From contig JBBQRG010000004.1 of NCBI GenBank assembly GCA_038215095.1, positions 8,939 to 72,938 on the forward strand: a stretch of 64,000 bases of DNA. Direction: 5' to 3'. Positions 25,036 through 33,112 of this stretch are shown piece by piece. This DNA is from DATACN01 sp038215095. Its GTDB lineage: Bacteria > Actinomycetota > Thermoleophilia > Solirubrobacterales > Thermoleophilaceae. The translations under genes and the position numbers were made by a program. Position 1 is the stretch's first letter, and each line of letters starts with the position of its first letter. The notes under the pieces were generated by a model that saw only the letters and a program-made list of their open reading frames with translations, was not told where the DNA came from and did no database searches.

Positions 25036-26199
25036 CTAGCCCTTCCCTCCGACCTCGGTCACGAGCGTCCGCAGGCGCTCGGCCGAGAGGTCCCAGCTCA
25101 GCCCGCCGGCCCGCTCCAGGGCGTCGGTCCCGAGGCGCCGGCGCAGGTCGTCGTCGGCCAGGATCCGCTCCAGCGCGCCGGCGAGCCCATCGACGTCGCG
25201 CGGCTCCACGAAGAGGGCGGCGGCGTCGAGCGTCTCGCGATGCGCGGGCAGGTCGCTCAGCACCAGCGCGGAGCCGCAGGCGGCTGCTTCCACGGCCGGT
25301 AGCCCGAAGCCCTCGGCCAGCGAGGGGTTCGCCACGGCCCCGGCGGCGCTGTAGAGGCAGGCGAGCTCCTCGTCTGTCACGAAGCCCGGCAGCACCACGT
25401 TCGGCGCCGTGCCCAGGTCCGCGATCAGGCGGCGGATGCTGGCGGCGGCTGACATGTAGCTGTCGTCGTCGAGGTCGCCCGCGATCACCAGCCGCGGCGC
25501 CTCGCCATCGCCGCTGCAGAGGCGAGCGTGGGCTCGCAGCAGGGTCTCCAGGTTCTTGTGGGGGCTGATCCCCGCCGCGTAGACGATGAAGCGCGAGGGC
25601 GCGAGGCCCAGCCGCTCGAGCACGCCCTGGCAGCGCTCCGCACTGCGCGGGTGGAAGACCGGGTCGGGCGCCTCCGGCACCACCGCAAGGCGCGAGGAGG
25701 GGATCCCGAAGCGCGTGGCCACGGCTGCGCGGGAGGTCAGCGAGACGGTGAACACCCGCGACGCGCGGCGCACGGCAAGGCTCTCCTTCAGCCCCCAGAG
25801 CAGCTGGGTCCGCCTCGAGGGCAGGGTCAGCTTCGGAAGGTCGTGGGCGATCAGGTCGTGCACCCCGACGAGCGTGGGCACGCCCACGACCGGGAAGTAG
25901 CTGTAGACCGACGGGAAGACGAAGGCGTCGAGCCGGTCCCGTGAGACCTCCATGCCCATGCGCAGGAGCTCGACGACGCCGCGGTTGCCGTCGGCGCTCT
26001 CCGGGCCCGGGCGGGCGGCGGAGAGCAGCCGGCGCTCGGCGCGGTCGGGTAGCCCGTTGCGCATCAGCGCGTCGGAGCCCACATAGAGCACATAGGTGTT
26101 GCGGCTGTCCAGCTCGACCAGCCGCGACATCGCGTTGCGGGTGAAGCGGCCAAAGCCGCGCCGGTTGGCCCAGCAGGTCGCATCGATGCCCACGCGCAT
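25036..26199 (-). CDS. GT4-family glycosyltransferase
   Basis: 387 residues; the ATG at 26199 gives the canonical N-terminus 'MRVGIDATCWANRRGFGRF'. 'VGVHDLIAHDLPK', 'RVFTVSLTSRAAVATRFGI', 'IVYAAGISPHKNLETLLRAH', 'LYSAAGAVANPSLAEGFGLP' and 'EAAACGSALVLSDLPAHRE' are GT4 signatures with the E-x7-E pair intact. Related to WbaZ/mannosyltransferase-like enzymes; the sugar is unknown. The open frame upstream is a shadow of the neighbouring GT2. Confidence 0.9.
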   Translation of the reverse strand: MRVGIDATCWANRRGFGRFTRNAMSRLVELDSRNTYVLYVGSDALMRNGLPDRAERRLLSAARPGPESADGNRGVVELLRMGMEVSRDRLDAFVFPSVYSYFPVVGVPTLVGVHDLIAHDLPKLTLPSRRTQLLWGLKESLAVRRASRVFTVSLTSRAAVATRFGIPSSRLAVVPEAPDPVFHPRSAERCQGVLERLGLAPSRFIVYAAGISPHKNLETLLRAHARLCSGDGEAPRLVIAGDLDDDSYMSAAASIRRLIADLGTAPNVVLPGFVTDEELACLYSAAGAVANPSLAEGFGLPAVEAAACGSALVLSDLPAHRETLDAAALFVEPRDVDGLAGALERILADDDLRRRLGTDALERAGGLSWDLSAERLRTLVTEVGGKG

Positions 26200-26207
26200 G
26201 CCGCCGC

Positions 26208-27095
26208 TCACTTGACCTTGAGCAGGCTGCGCCCGCCGCCGAACACGTACCCGACGGCCTCGCCGGCGGCCCACACGCCCAGGTAGACGAGGATCAGCGG
26301 GGTGGCCAGGGCGAAGCGCGCCCTGTGGCGGCCCTTGTCGAGCACGTTGCTCGCGATGCGCTTGTAGAGCAGCGGCACGATCGCCGGCGAGCCGGCCGCG
26401 TACACGATGCGCTTCCAGCCGAGCTGCGGGTTGCGCATCCCGGCGTGGGAGCGCGCGTAGTGGAAGCGCTGGGAGACGAAGTGCCAGAAGTCGAAGTCCT
26501 TCGCGTGGTCGAGCGTCGCGCCGCCGTCGGCGTAGAGCTCGAGGCCGGACTCGACCAGGCGCGGGTGCAGCCAGGTCTCCCAGCGCCCCTCGCGCAGGAG
26601 GTCGTCCATCGCGTCGATCGCGGTCCGGTCGTAGGAGACGTTCATGCCGGTCAGCGACTCGGTGGGCCCGGTGGCGAGGGGCTCCATGTGCTCGCTGTAC
26701 TCGCAGAAGAAGGCCGCCCAGTCGCGGATGCGGCGGTCGGCGCTGTTGCTCACCGGGCCGCCCACAACCGGGCGCCCCTCGCCGTGGGCGTCGAGCAGGC
26801 GCCGCGCCCAGCCGTCGCGGACCACGCAGTGGTCCTCGATCACGGCCACGTACGGGGCGTGCGCGGCGGCGATGCCGGCGGCTCGCAGCTCGGGCACCGC
26901 CATCGGCTCGTCGAAGGAGATCAGCTTGACGCCGGGGAAGCGCTCGGCCACCTGGCGCCGGGTGGCGGCGTCGGTCCAGTCGGCCACCACGACTTCGGCG
27001 TCGGGCGCGTTCTGCTCGAGCGACTCGAGGCAGTCGGCCAGGTAGGGCATCCCGTTCACGGACGCGATCACGACGGACAGCTCGGGCGAGCTCAC
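26208..27095 (-). CDS. GT2-family glycosyltransferase (tandem paralogue 2)
   Basis: 295 residues, GTG start in a GTGA overlap with the preceding gene. 'LSVVIASVNGMPYLADCLES', 'AEVVVADWTD', 'YVAVIEDHCVVRDGWARRLL' (ED in place of the DxD) and 'RIRDWAAFFCEYSEHM' define it. The C-terminus is hydrophobic ('FALATPLILVYLGVWAAGE'), suggesting a membrane anchor. It is clearly a paralogue of the next gene upstream, sharing the RIRDWA(A/E)xFC motif, and together they look like a tandem duplication. Confidence 0.87.
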   Translation of the reverse strand: MSSPELSVVIASVNGMPYLADCLESLEQNAPDAEVVVADWTDAATRRQVAERFPGVKLISFDEPMAVPELRAAGIAAAHAPYVAVIEDHCVVRDGWARRLLDAHGEGRPVVGGPVSNSADRRIRDWAAFFCEYSEHMEPLATGPTESLTGMNVSYDRTAIDAMDDLLREGRWETWLHPRLVESGLELYADGGATLDHAKDFDFWHFVSQRFHYARSHAGMRNPQLGWKRIVYAAGSPAIVPLLYKRIASNVLDKGRHRARFALATPLILVYLGVWAAGEAVGYVFGGGRSLLKVK

Positions 27096-27967
27096 CTGGC
27101 CACCGCCGCGCTGAGGTGCCCGCGGGCCTCGCCGAGGGCCCACGCAACGTTGAAGGCCAGGATCAGCGGCATGGCCAGCAGGGCCTGGAAGCGGTGCCGG
27201 CGGCGGCTTCCCACCTGGCGCAGGATCCGGAGCGTCAGCAGCGGCGCGACGATCGGCGCGGCCACCACGCCGGCGAGGTTCCGCGCGCGGCTGTAGTGCA
27301 CGCCGCGCTGGCGCCCGTGGGCCCGGCCGTGGCGCAGCCGCTGGTCGAGGAAGGCGAGGGTGCCGGCGGACCGTCCCTGCCTGACCACCAGCTCGGGCGC
27401 ATGCCAGAGCTCCACGTTCTCCGCGGCCAGCTCACGATGCACGACGGGCTCCCAGAACCCGTCCCGCCAGGAGTCGCGCGCGCCCTCCAGGAGGCCGCGC
27501 TTGTACGAGGCGTTGTCGCCCGGGAGGTCCATGCACTCGTGACCGTCGAAGGGCAGCATGTCCGGGGCATAGCGGCAGAAGTACTCGGCCCAGTCGCGGA
27601 TCCTGATGCCGGGCTCGGGGTCGATGGCGCCGCCGACCGCGTCGAAGCGGCGGTGCTGGGCCTTCAGCGTCTCGATCCAGTCGCCGGCCGGGACCATCGG
27701 GGAGATGGTCAGGGCCACGATCTCGCCCTTGCTGCGGTCGATGCCCTCGCTCCAGAGCTGCGGCACGAGCTGGCCGGGGCAGTCCACGAAGCTGGCCCAG
27801 TCGAAGCGCTCGCGCAGCGCACTCGGGCTCGGCACGGACTCGCAGACGATCACCTCGGCGCCGTCGCGCTGGCGCTCGAGCGAGCTGAGGCAGGCGGCGA
27901 GGGAGTCCTGGGGCGCGTTGGACCCCACGACGACGGACAGGCGTGATTCAGCGCTGGCGGCAGGCAC
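27092..27967 (-). CDS. GT2-family glycosyltransferase (tandem paralogue 1)
   Basis: 291 residues, GTG start. 'LSVVVGSNAPQDSLAACLSS', 'GEIVALTISPMVPAGDWIE', 'IRIRDWAEYFCRYAPDM', 'LPGDNASYKRGLL' and a hydrophobic C-terminus. The usual acidic DxD position reads 'ALTISPM', without acidic residues, so metal binding is doubtful; its paralogue keeps 'VIEDHC'. It may be catalytically altered or use a metal-free mechanism. Confidence 0.82.
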   Translation of the reverse strand: MPAASAESRLSVVVGSNAPQDSLAACLSSLERQRDGAEVIVCESVPSPSALRERFDWASFVDCPGQLVPQLWSEGIDRSKGEIVALTISPMVPAGDWIETLKAQHRRFDAVGGAIDPEPGIRIRDWAEYFCRYAPDMLPFDGHECMDLPGDNASYKRGLLEGARDSWRDGFWEPVVHRELAAENVELWHAPELVVRQGRSAGTLAFLDQRLRHGRAHGRQRGVHYSRARNLAGVVAAPIVAPLLTLRILRQVGSRRRHRFQALLAMPLILAFNVAWALGEARGHLSAAVAR

Positions 27968-28005
27968 CTTGCAAAATCAACGTTCGGGGGGGCCGATCCT
28001 TCCGG

Positions 28006-29151
28006 TTACTTGTGCGGCGGAGGCATCGGGCACCACGCGGCACCGCCGCGCACGCGCCAGCGGACCCGGGCGTGCCTGTAGGCGAACTTGGCGGTGCGGG
28101 CCCAGCCGTGGAGCAGCCTGGGCCCGAGCCGGGTGGAGGGCTGGAACATGTGGCGGCGGGCGAAGGCCCGCCACTGGCCCGGTGGGCTGAGCAGCCAGTC
28201 CACACTCACCATGTTGGCCGTGCGCTCCGCCTCGGTGCCCGCCATCTGCCAGTTCGCCAGCCGGGCGGCCAGCCGCGCGCGGCCGCTGGGCCGCCTGCCG
28301 GGGCCGAGCAGCTCGCAGGGCAGCCCCACGAGCCGGGAGGCCAGCAGCACGGAGGCCGTGACGGTGTCGCGCAGCTCGGGCCGGGCGTCCAGCACCGGCG
28401 CCAGAAGGCCCGGCTCGAGCTCCGCGCGGCGGCGGTCCCAGGAGGCGGCCACGTCGGCCGCCAGGCGCAGCCCGTAGAACGAGTTGCGGCCGAAGAACAC
28501 CAGCAGCGAAAGCAGCTCGTCGGCCGGCTGGAGGCGGCGACCGCCATGCGGGTCGGGGAGGCTGCGGGCCAGGAGGCCGCGCGACAGCTCGGTCTCGTTC
28601 CAGTGGATGCGCCAGTGCAGGTCCAGCTGGGGCAGCCCCCGGCGCTCGGGGGGCAGCGCGTGGTGGAGGTGCGGGCGCCCGTCTTGCCAGGCGGCGTCGG
28701 CCGAGGAGCCGTAGCCAGCCTCGCGCAGCACGGCCAGCGCGGCGTCGAGCTTCGAGTCGTCCACGAGGATGTCGATGTCGGAGGAGAAGCGCAGCCCCGG
28801 ATCCCCGTGGATCTCTTCCGCCAGGAGGGCGCCCTTCATGGGCGCGGCCGGGATGCCGGCGGCGTCAAGCGCCCTCAGCAGCGACAGCGTCACGGCCCCC
28901 TGGGCCAGCGACAGCTCGCGCCAGCGGGTGGTCTCGCGCCGGGCGGCCTCGCGAAAGGCCTCAGGGGCGGGCGCCGCGCTGCTCTCCTCGAGCCGCTTCG
29001 CGGCGAGGGGGAGCAGCAGCTGCAGCCCGAGGAAGCGCTCGAAAACGCGGTAGTCCACGCTTCCGGCCAGCTCGGCGATTCGGGCGTGCGCCGCCTCGCG
29101 GCTGGCCGCGGTGCCGGCCAGCAGCAGCGCGAGCTCGTGCTCGGGGCTCAC
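28006..29151 (-). CDS. Nucleotidyltransferase-fold protein (NTP_transf_5, lasso 'N'-like)
   Basis: 381 residues, GTG start overlapping the regulator's stop. The nucleotidyltransferase core is 'PMKGALLAEEIHGDPGLR' followed by 'SSDIDILVDD', with the paired acids of the pol-beta-like site; a second acid may lie in 'LDLHWRIHW'. Helical regions surround it. Members occur in paeninodin-type lasso clusters and in exopolysaccharide clusters with HprK-like kinases. The role is unproven; it may modify a phosphorylated or nucleotide-bearing product. Confidence 0.82.
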   Translation of the reverse strand: MSPEHELALLLAGTAASREAAHARIAELAGSVDYRVFERFLGLQLLLPLAAKRLEESSAAPAPEAFREAARRETTRWRELSLAQGAVTLSLLRALDAAGIPAAPMKGALLAEEIHGDPGLRFSSDIDILVDDSKLDAALAVLREAGYGSSADAAWQDGRPHLHHALPPERRGLPQLDLHWRIHWNETELSRGLLARSLPDPHGGRRLQPADELLSLLVFFGRNSFYGLRLAADVAASWDRRRAELEPGLLAPVLDARPELRDTVTASVLLASRLVGLPCELLGPGRRPSGRARLAARLANWQMAGTEAERTANMVSVDWLLSPPGQWRAFARRHMFQPSTRLGPRLLHGWARTAKFAYRHARVRWRVRGGAAWCPMPPPHK

Positions 29152-29765
29152 CTGGCCGGGTCGGCAGCCAGCAGCTCGCGCGCGCCCGGCGTGTCCAGCA
29201 ACAGCGCCGCGGCCTCGCTGCGCGAGCGCACGCCGAGCTTCGCGAAGGCCGAGGTGAGGTGGCTCTTCACGGTGCTCTCGGCGAGAAACAGCTTCTGGCC
29301 GATCTCGGAGTTCTGGAAGCCAAGCGCCGCCATGCCGAGCACCTGGCGCTCGCGCGCGGTGAAGGGCGCGGCCTGGATCTGCGGGCCCGCGCTGCGCGGC
29401 ACGGAGATCTGGCCTGAGCTCACCGACAGCAGCGTGGGGACCAGCGCCTGCGCCACGTCCCCGTCGAGCACGAGGCCGTGGACCCCGGTGGCGATGGCCC
29501 GGCGGACCACGGCCGGCGGCAGGCTCGGCGCGATCACGGTGAGCGAGGCGCCGGTCTCGCAGATGGCGCGGAGCGTGACCACCGCGGCCGGTGCGGCCAG
29601 GTCGAGCGCCACCACCAGCCCGTCGCAGCCGGCGGCGTGAGGGGCGATCCGGTCGGGGTCCGTCTCGGTGGCCGCCACGCGCACACCGCCCGCTTCGAGC
29701 GCGGAGACGATCTGCTCGAGCCGGGCCGCGTCCGAGGCGGCCGCGGCGACCGCTAGCGCTGCCAC
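29148..29765 (-). CDS. LuxR/NarL-type transcription regulator with degenerate receiver
   Basis: 205 residues, GTG start with a GGAGGG ribosome site, overlapping the protease gene by 13 bases. The C-terminal helix-turn-helix is clear ('FTARERQVLGMAALGFQNSE', 'LFLAESTVKSHLTSAFAKLG'). The N-terminal 120 residues have a receiver-like layout with 'VVALDLAAP' at the phosphorylation position, but the acidic pair after strand 1 and the conserved Lys are absent, so response to phosphorylation is doubtful. It probably controls this operon or the glycan locus. A regulator within such an operon is unusual. Confidence 0.85.
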   Translation of the reverse strand: MAALAVAAAASDAARLEQIVSALEAGGVRVAATETDPDRIAPHAAGCDGLVVALDLAAPAAVVTLRAICETGASLTVIAPSLPPAVVRRAIATGVHGLVLDGDVAQALVPTLLSVSSGQISVPRSAGPQIQAAPFTARERQVLGMAALGFQNSEIGQKLFLAESTVKSHLTSAFAKLGVRSRSEAAALLLDTPGARELLAADPAR

Positions 29766-30208
29766 GCGCCCTCCGTCCGCGGCAGGCGCACGAGCGGCAG
29801 GTACCCGGCGTCGGATCCGAGGGGAGTGCCCTCGTGCTCGACCCAGGCGTGGGCGGCGAAGTCCGGAGCCTGGCGCGCCCCGACCGCGAGGATCGATTCG
29901 ATCCCCCGCCGCGCGAGCAGGGACTGCAGCACCAGCGACTGCATCAGGCAGCGCGAGTCGGCTCCCGGCAGCTTCAGCGTGTACCTGACCGCGCGCTCGA
30001 GCCGCATGGCGGTCACGCGGTCGCGCTTGTCGGCCCCGCGTCGCGGGCGGCCCGCGGTCAGCTCGTCCACCGCGGCCGCGAGCTGTTTGGTGCGCAGCAG
30101 GCGCCGGGCGCGGCGGTGGGTGGCGAGGATCTCCGCCACCAGCGACGCCTTTGCCCGCGGGGAGGTGGCGCGCTCGGCGTCGCGCGGCTCGGCCAGCGCC
30201 GTCATCAC
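29753..30208 (-). CDS. Lasso peptide B2-type transglutaminase-like cysteine protease
   Basis: 151 residues; GTG at 30208 or the adjacent ATG at 30205. The conserved core 'DSRCLMQSLVLQSLLARRGI' has Cys87, and 'AHAWVEHEG' has His120; Asp133 ('GSD') is the likely third residue. This is the Transglut_core3/B2 family that removes the leader from lasso precursors after the RRE protein binds it. The N-terminal 80 residues are basic and helical, as usual. Substrate in this organism: possibly the leader-bearing protein at 1289 (inference). Confidence 0.85.
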   Translation of the reverse strand: MMTALAEPRDAERATSPRAKASLVAEILATHRRARRLLRTKQLAAAVDELTAGRPRRGADKRDRVTAMRLERAVRYTLKLPGADSRCLMQSLVLQSLLARRGIESILAVGARQAPDFAAHAWVEHEGTPLGSDAGYLPLVRLPRTEGAWQR

Positions 30209-31209
30209 GCGCCCTCGAGGCCGCGTGCGTGGCGCTCAACGGCCTCCGCCACGTCCGCGGCGCAGAAGCGCGGGCCGCTCCGCAGCCGGAAGAGCGGCAC
30301 CTCGGCGGCCAGGCGGGAGCAGACCTCGAGCTGGTTGCGCAGGCGCTCCGGGCTGCGCACCACGAAGTTGAAGGAGGCCGACAGCAGCAGGCGCGGGTCC
30401 GGCGGGTCGATCGGCTCGATGGCGACGCCGTTGGTGCCGGCGCCGGACGACTCGTCCCGCTGCAGCACGTAGAGCGCGGCCAGGGGGAGGGGGTAGCGGC
30501 AGCGCGGCGCCAGCATGCGAGTGGCCTCGCCGTCGTCCTCGAGCGCGGAGCCCAGCGGCCGCGCCCGACCGCCAAGCACTGCGGCTTCCGAGTGGCGCAG
30601 GCTGACCACGGCGGCGCCCGGGTGCGCGAGCGGGCGGCCGACGCCCGGCTCGAGGGCCAGGACGTCGTCGGTGACGAGCTCGGCGCCGCGCAGCAGCAGG
30701 TTCACCGCGACAGAGGTCTTGCCGGCCGTGGAGCGGCCCGCGAACGCCAGGGCACGCCCGTCGAGGGCCACCGCGCTCGCGTGGAAGGTCTCGAAGCCGC
30801 GCAGCAGCGCGGCGAACGGCAGCACCTGGCCGCGCAGGCAGTGCTGCCAGCCGCGGCCCCCGCCGGCCGGCGGGGCACAGCGCACGCGACGGCCGTCGTC
30901 GGAGATGGCGAACGTGCCGTACACGTCCGTGCGGAGCACGTAGCCGAGCTCCGGGTGGTGGTCGAGCTGCCAGGAGTCCTCCTGGTCGGCCCACTCGGCC
31001 AGGGTCACGGACTCCGCGCCGCTCCGGCGCAGCTCGCCGGGCTCGCTCAGCTCGAGGCGGGTCGGCTCGCCGCGCGCCTCCGGTCGCGCCCCGGCGGGCA
31101 GCCCGTCCAGCGGGAAGCCGGCCTCGAGGTCGAGTCCGAAGGCATAGCTGGCCGCAAGCGACGGGGCCGGGGCGGCCGAAGCCGGCGAATCAGTGGCCGT
31201 TGGCGGCAC
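30205..31209 (-). CDS. HPr kinase/phosphorylase-like ATP-binding protein (lasso 'K'-like)
   Basis: 334 residues from the GTG at 31209, 20 bases inside the RRE gene; a GGAGG lies three bases upstream. The open frame further upstream is a shadow. The kinase core is 'FHASAVALDGRALAFAGRST' leading into the P-loop GRSTAGKT (158-165), then 'LVTDDVLAL' with the catalytic Asp pair 181-182. PadeK-type homologues phosphorylate the C-terminal Ser of lasso precursors; other homologues sit in polysaccharide clusters with unknown targets. Confidence 0.83.
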   Translation of the reverse strand: MPPTATDSPASAAPAPSLAASYAFGLDLEAGFPLDGLPAGARPEARGEPTRLELSEPGELRRSGAESVTLAEWADQEDSWQLDHHPELGYVLRTDVYGTFAISDDGRRVRCAPPAGGGRGWQHCLRGQVLPFAALLRGFETFHASAVALDGRALAFAGRSTAGKTSVAVNLLLRGAELVTDDVLALEPGVGRPLAHPGAAVVSLRHSEAAVLGGRARPLGSALEDDGEATRMLAPRCRYPLPLAALYVLQRDESSGAGTNGVAIEPIDPPDPRLLLSASFNFVVRSPERLRNQLEVCSRLAAEVPLFRLRSGPRFCAADVAEAVERHARGLEGA

Positions 31210-31501
31210 CGACCTCCACCAGGCCTCGTTCGGCCAGGCTGGCGCACAGCTCCCGCAGGTCGCGGTCGAGCTGGTCGCGCGGCACGTCGAGGTCACCAGC
31301 CAGGGCGGCTGCCGCCTCACCAAGGGTGCCGGCGTCGTCGAGCTCCTCGAACATCCGCCCGGCGGTCCCGTTGAGGCCGTGGTACTGGCCGGTCTCGAGG
31401 TTGAGGACGACCGTCTCCGCGGCGAAACGGCGATAGACGACGTGCTCGGGCACGCGGATCTGGTCTGTCATCTCGGGGGTTTTCCTCTCGGTCTCGGGCA
31501 T
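31190..31501 (-). CDS. PqqD-family RiPP recognition element (lasso B1-like)
   Basis: 103 residues from the ATG at 31501, with CTGGAG upstream inside the permease gene's end; an ATG at 31471 preceded by GAGAGG is equally plausible. The PqqD fold is clear: 'VVLNLETGQYHGLNGTAGRM' (residues 31-50), then the winged-helix part 'TLGEAAAALAGDLDVPRDQL' and 'LCASLAERGLVEV'. Such domains bind the leader of a RiPP precursor and deliver it to modifying enzymes. It lies directly before the kinase and protease genes. Confidence 0.9.
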   Translation of the reverse strand: MPETERKTPEMTDQIRVPEHVVYRRFAAETVVLNLETGQYHGLNGTAGRMFEELDDAGTLGEAAAALAGDLDVPRDQLDRDLRELCASLAERGLVEVGAANGH

Positions 31502-31505
31502 CGGT

Positions 31506-32318
31506 CTAGTACTCCAGGATCGTTCCCTTGGTGCGGCTCACACGGGCGATGGAGCTGAGCAGGCACACCGCCAGCGGTAGCAGCACCCCCGCGAAGCCCA
31601 CCAGCTTGAGCACGTCGAGCCAGGCCGGGTCGGCCAGCGGGGTGCCGGTGAGCACGCGCCGCAGCAGGTCGACGGCCGGGGTGAAGGGCTGCACGTCCGA
31701 GGTCCAGCGCACCCAGCCGGGCAGCAGCGCGACGGGGAAGTAGAGCCCCGCCGTCAGCGTGATGAGGGCGATGATCCACGTGGTCCCGACGCTGGCCTGC
31801 TTGAACAGGAGCACCACGCCTGTGATGACCACGCCGAAGGAGGAGAAGGCCAGGGCGCCGAGCGCGGCCACCGGGATCCCGAGGCCCGCCGTGGACCACT
31901 GCACCGGCAGGCCGAAGATCAGCCACGCGAGGGTCAGCATCACGATCGCGCTGATCAGCGAGTAGAAGAACGGGAAGAGCATCATGAAGCAGATCGAGGC
32001 GACCGGCCCGAGCGGGGAGATGGCCAGCCGCTCGAAGGTGCCGGTGTACAGCTCGGACTGGACCATCATCGGGGGCGTGTGCAGCGTGGAGGTGACCATC
32101 TGGAGGATCACGAGGCCACCCACGACGAACGCGTAGTAGGCGTCAGGCGAGCGGAACGAGCCCACCGTCACGAGCCGCGAGACGTAGTAGAAGCCCGTCA
32201 GCGTGAAGATCATCGACATGATGTGCATCACGACGCGGCCCCTGTAGGCAATGAACACGTTCCAGTCGCGCTGGAGGATGCCCATGGCGCCCGAGGCGAG
32301 GTCCCTGACCGTGCTCAC
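31506..32318 (-). CDS. ABC-2-type transporter permease
   Basis: 270 residues, GTG start in a GTGA overlap with the ATPase stop. Six hydrophobic segments, among them 'VVMHIMSMIFTLTGFYYV', 'ISAIVMLTLAWLIFGLPV' and 'GLLLPLAV'-like C-terminal helices, match ABC2_membrane proteins. With the ATPase it forms an exporter. In the lasso analogy this is the D component, but polysaccharide export is also possible given the surroundings. Confidence 0.88.
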   Translation of the reverse strand: MSTVRDLASGAMGILQRDWNVFIAYRGRVVMHIMSMIFTLTGFYYVSRLVTVGSFRSPDAYYAFVVGGLVILQMVTSTLHTPPMMVQSELYTGTFERLAISPLGPVASICFMMLFPFFYSLISAIVMLTLAWLIFGLPVQWSTAGLGIPVAALGALAFSSFGVVITGVVLLFKQASVGTTWIIALITLTAGLYFPVALLPGWVRWTSDVQPFTPAVDLLRRVLTGTPLADPAWLDVLKLVGFAGVLLPLAVCLLSSIARVSRTKGTILEY

Positions 32319-33037
32319 GCGGGCTCCAGGACGCCGTCGGCGAACTCGTACGTGAGGTCGGTCGTGACCGTCTCGCGCGCGCCGGTGGGGCCGCACCAGA
32401 GACAGGCGGCGCCGCGCCCGAGCGCCTCGTCGACGGCCCCGCTCAGCAGTGCCACGCCGTCCGGGTCGAGGCTCGTGTCGGGCTCGTCCAGCAGCACGAG
32501 GTCCGGCGAGTGCAGGAAGGCCATGGCCAGGCGCACGCGCTGGCGCTGGCCCATCGAGAGCCGGTCGGCGCGCCGGTCCGACAGCTCCTCGAGGCCAAAG
32601 GCCCGCAGCGCCGAATCCACCGCGGCGACGCGCTCGCGCCGCGGCACGAAGGCGATGCGGGCCCAGAAGTCCAGGTTCTTGCGCACGGTCAGGCGCGCGT
32701 AGACGGCGCGGTCGCCGGCCGGCAGAAAGCCGATCCGCCGCTGGCAGGCGCGCCGCTGCTTCTCGGGATCGAGGCCGAACAGCGAGATCGAGCCCTCGTG
32801 GGGCGCGATCACGCCGGTGACGCAGCGCAGCAGCGTGGTCTTGCCGGCCCCGTTTGCGCCGCTCACGAGCACGCTCTGGCCCGGCTCCAGCGTGAGGTTC
32901 ACGCCGCGCAGCACCTCGCGCGGCCCGTACTTGCGGCTGAGGTCGCGCACGACCAGGGCCGGGGCGCTCTCGCCCGGCTTGCTGGGCGCCGCGCCATTCT
33001 CGCGCTCAGCACCGATCGGAAACGCGCTCACGGGCAT
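32315..33037 (-). CDS. ABC transporter ATP-binding protein
   Basis: About 240 residues. Walker A GANGAGKTT (60-68), signature 'LSMGQRQRVRLAMAF', Walker B 'PDLVLLDEPDTSLDPDG'. The Q-loop region reads 'GFLPAGDRAVYARLTVRKNL', a pattern of a known ABC-2 exporter subgroup. After Walker B the usual switch His is absent ('CLWCGPTGARE'). Start choices are the ATG at 33037 or the GTG at 33031, which is better spaced from GGGAG. It heads the minus-strand operon. Confidence 0.87.
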   Translation of the reverse strand: MPVSAFPIGAERENGAAPSKPGESAPALVVRDLSRKYGPREVLRGVNLTLEPGQSVLVSGANGAGKTTLLRCVTGVIAPHEGSISLFGLDPEKQRRACQRRIGFLPAGDRAVYARLTVRKNLDFWARIAFVPRRERVAAVDSALRAFGLEELSDRRADRLSMGQRQRVRLAMAFLHSPDLVLLDEPDTSLDPDGVALLSGAVDEALGRGAACLWCGPTGARETVTTDLTYEFADGVLEPA

Positions 33038-33112
33038 CTCCCAGAGCAAACGTTGCACCGCCGGACCTTTTTCCGGACGCAAGAGGACTCGGCCGGGTGA
33101 CGTTCTTTCAGC

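Larger units (their letters stand above)
28006..33037 (-). other. Lasso-tailoring-like operon without a cyclase
   Basis: Seven minus-strand genes in transcription order: ABC ATPase, ABC permease, PqqD/RRE protein, HprK-like kinase, B2-type protease, LuxR-type regulator, nucleotidyltransferase. Junctions overlap by about 4-20 bases, except a 4-base gap before the RRE gene. Paeninodin-type lasso clusters encode the same functions plus the cyclase and a precursor. Neither of those is present between the genes. Confidence 0.7.

Noticed and set aside
27943..29640. A 565-codon plus-strand open frame
   Set aside because: Antisense to the nucleotidyltransferase and regulator; Gln/His/Arg-rich shadow with no domain.
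28006..33037. A complete lasso peptide cluster
   Set aside because: No asparagine-synthetase-like cyclase and no short precursor with a plausible core are present, so I call it lasso-like tailoring only.
33061..33082. Regulatory hairpin (CCGGA...TCCGG) before the ABC operon
   Set aside because: Only a five-base stem, expected by chance in this GC-rich DNA.
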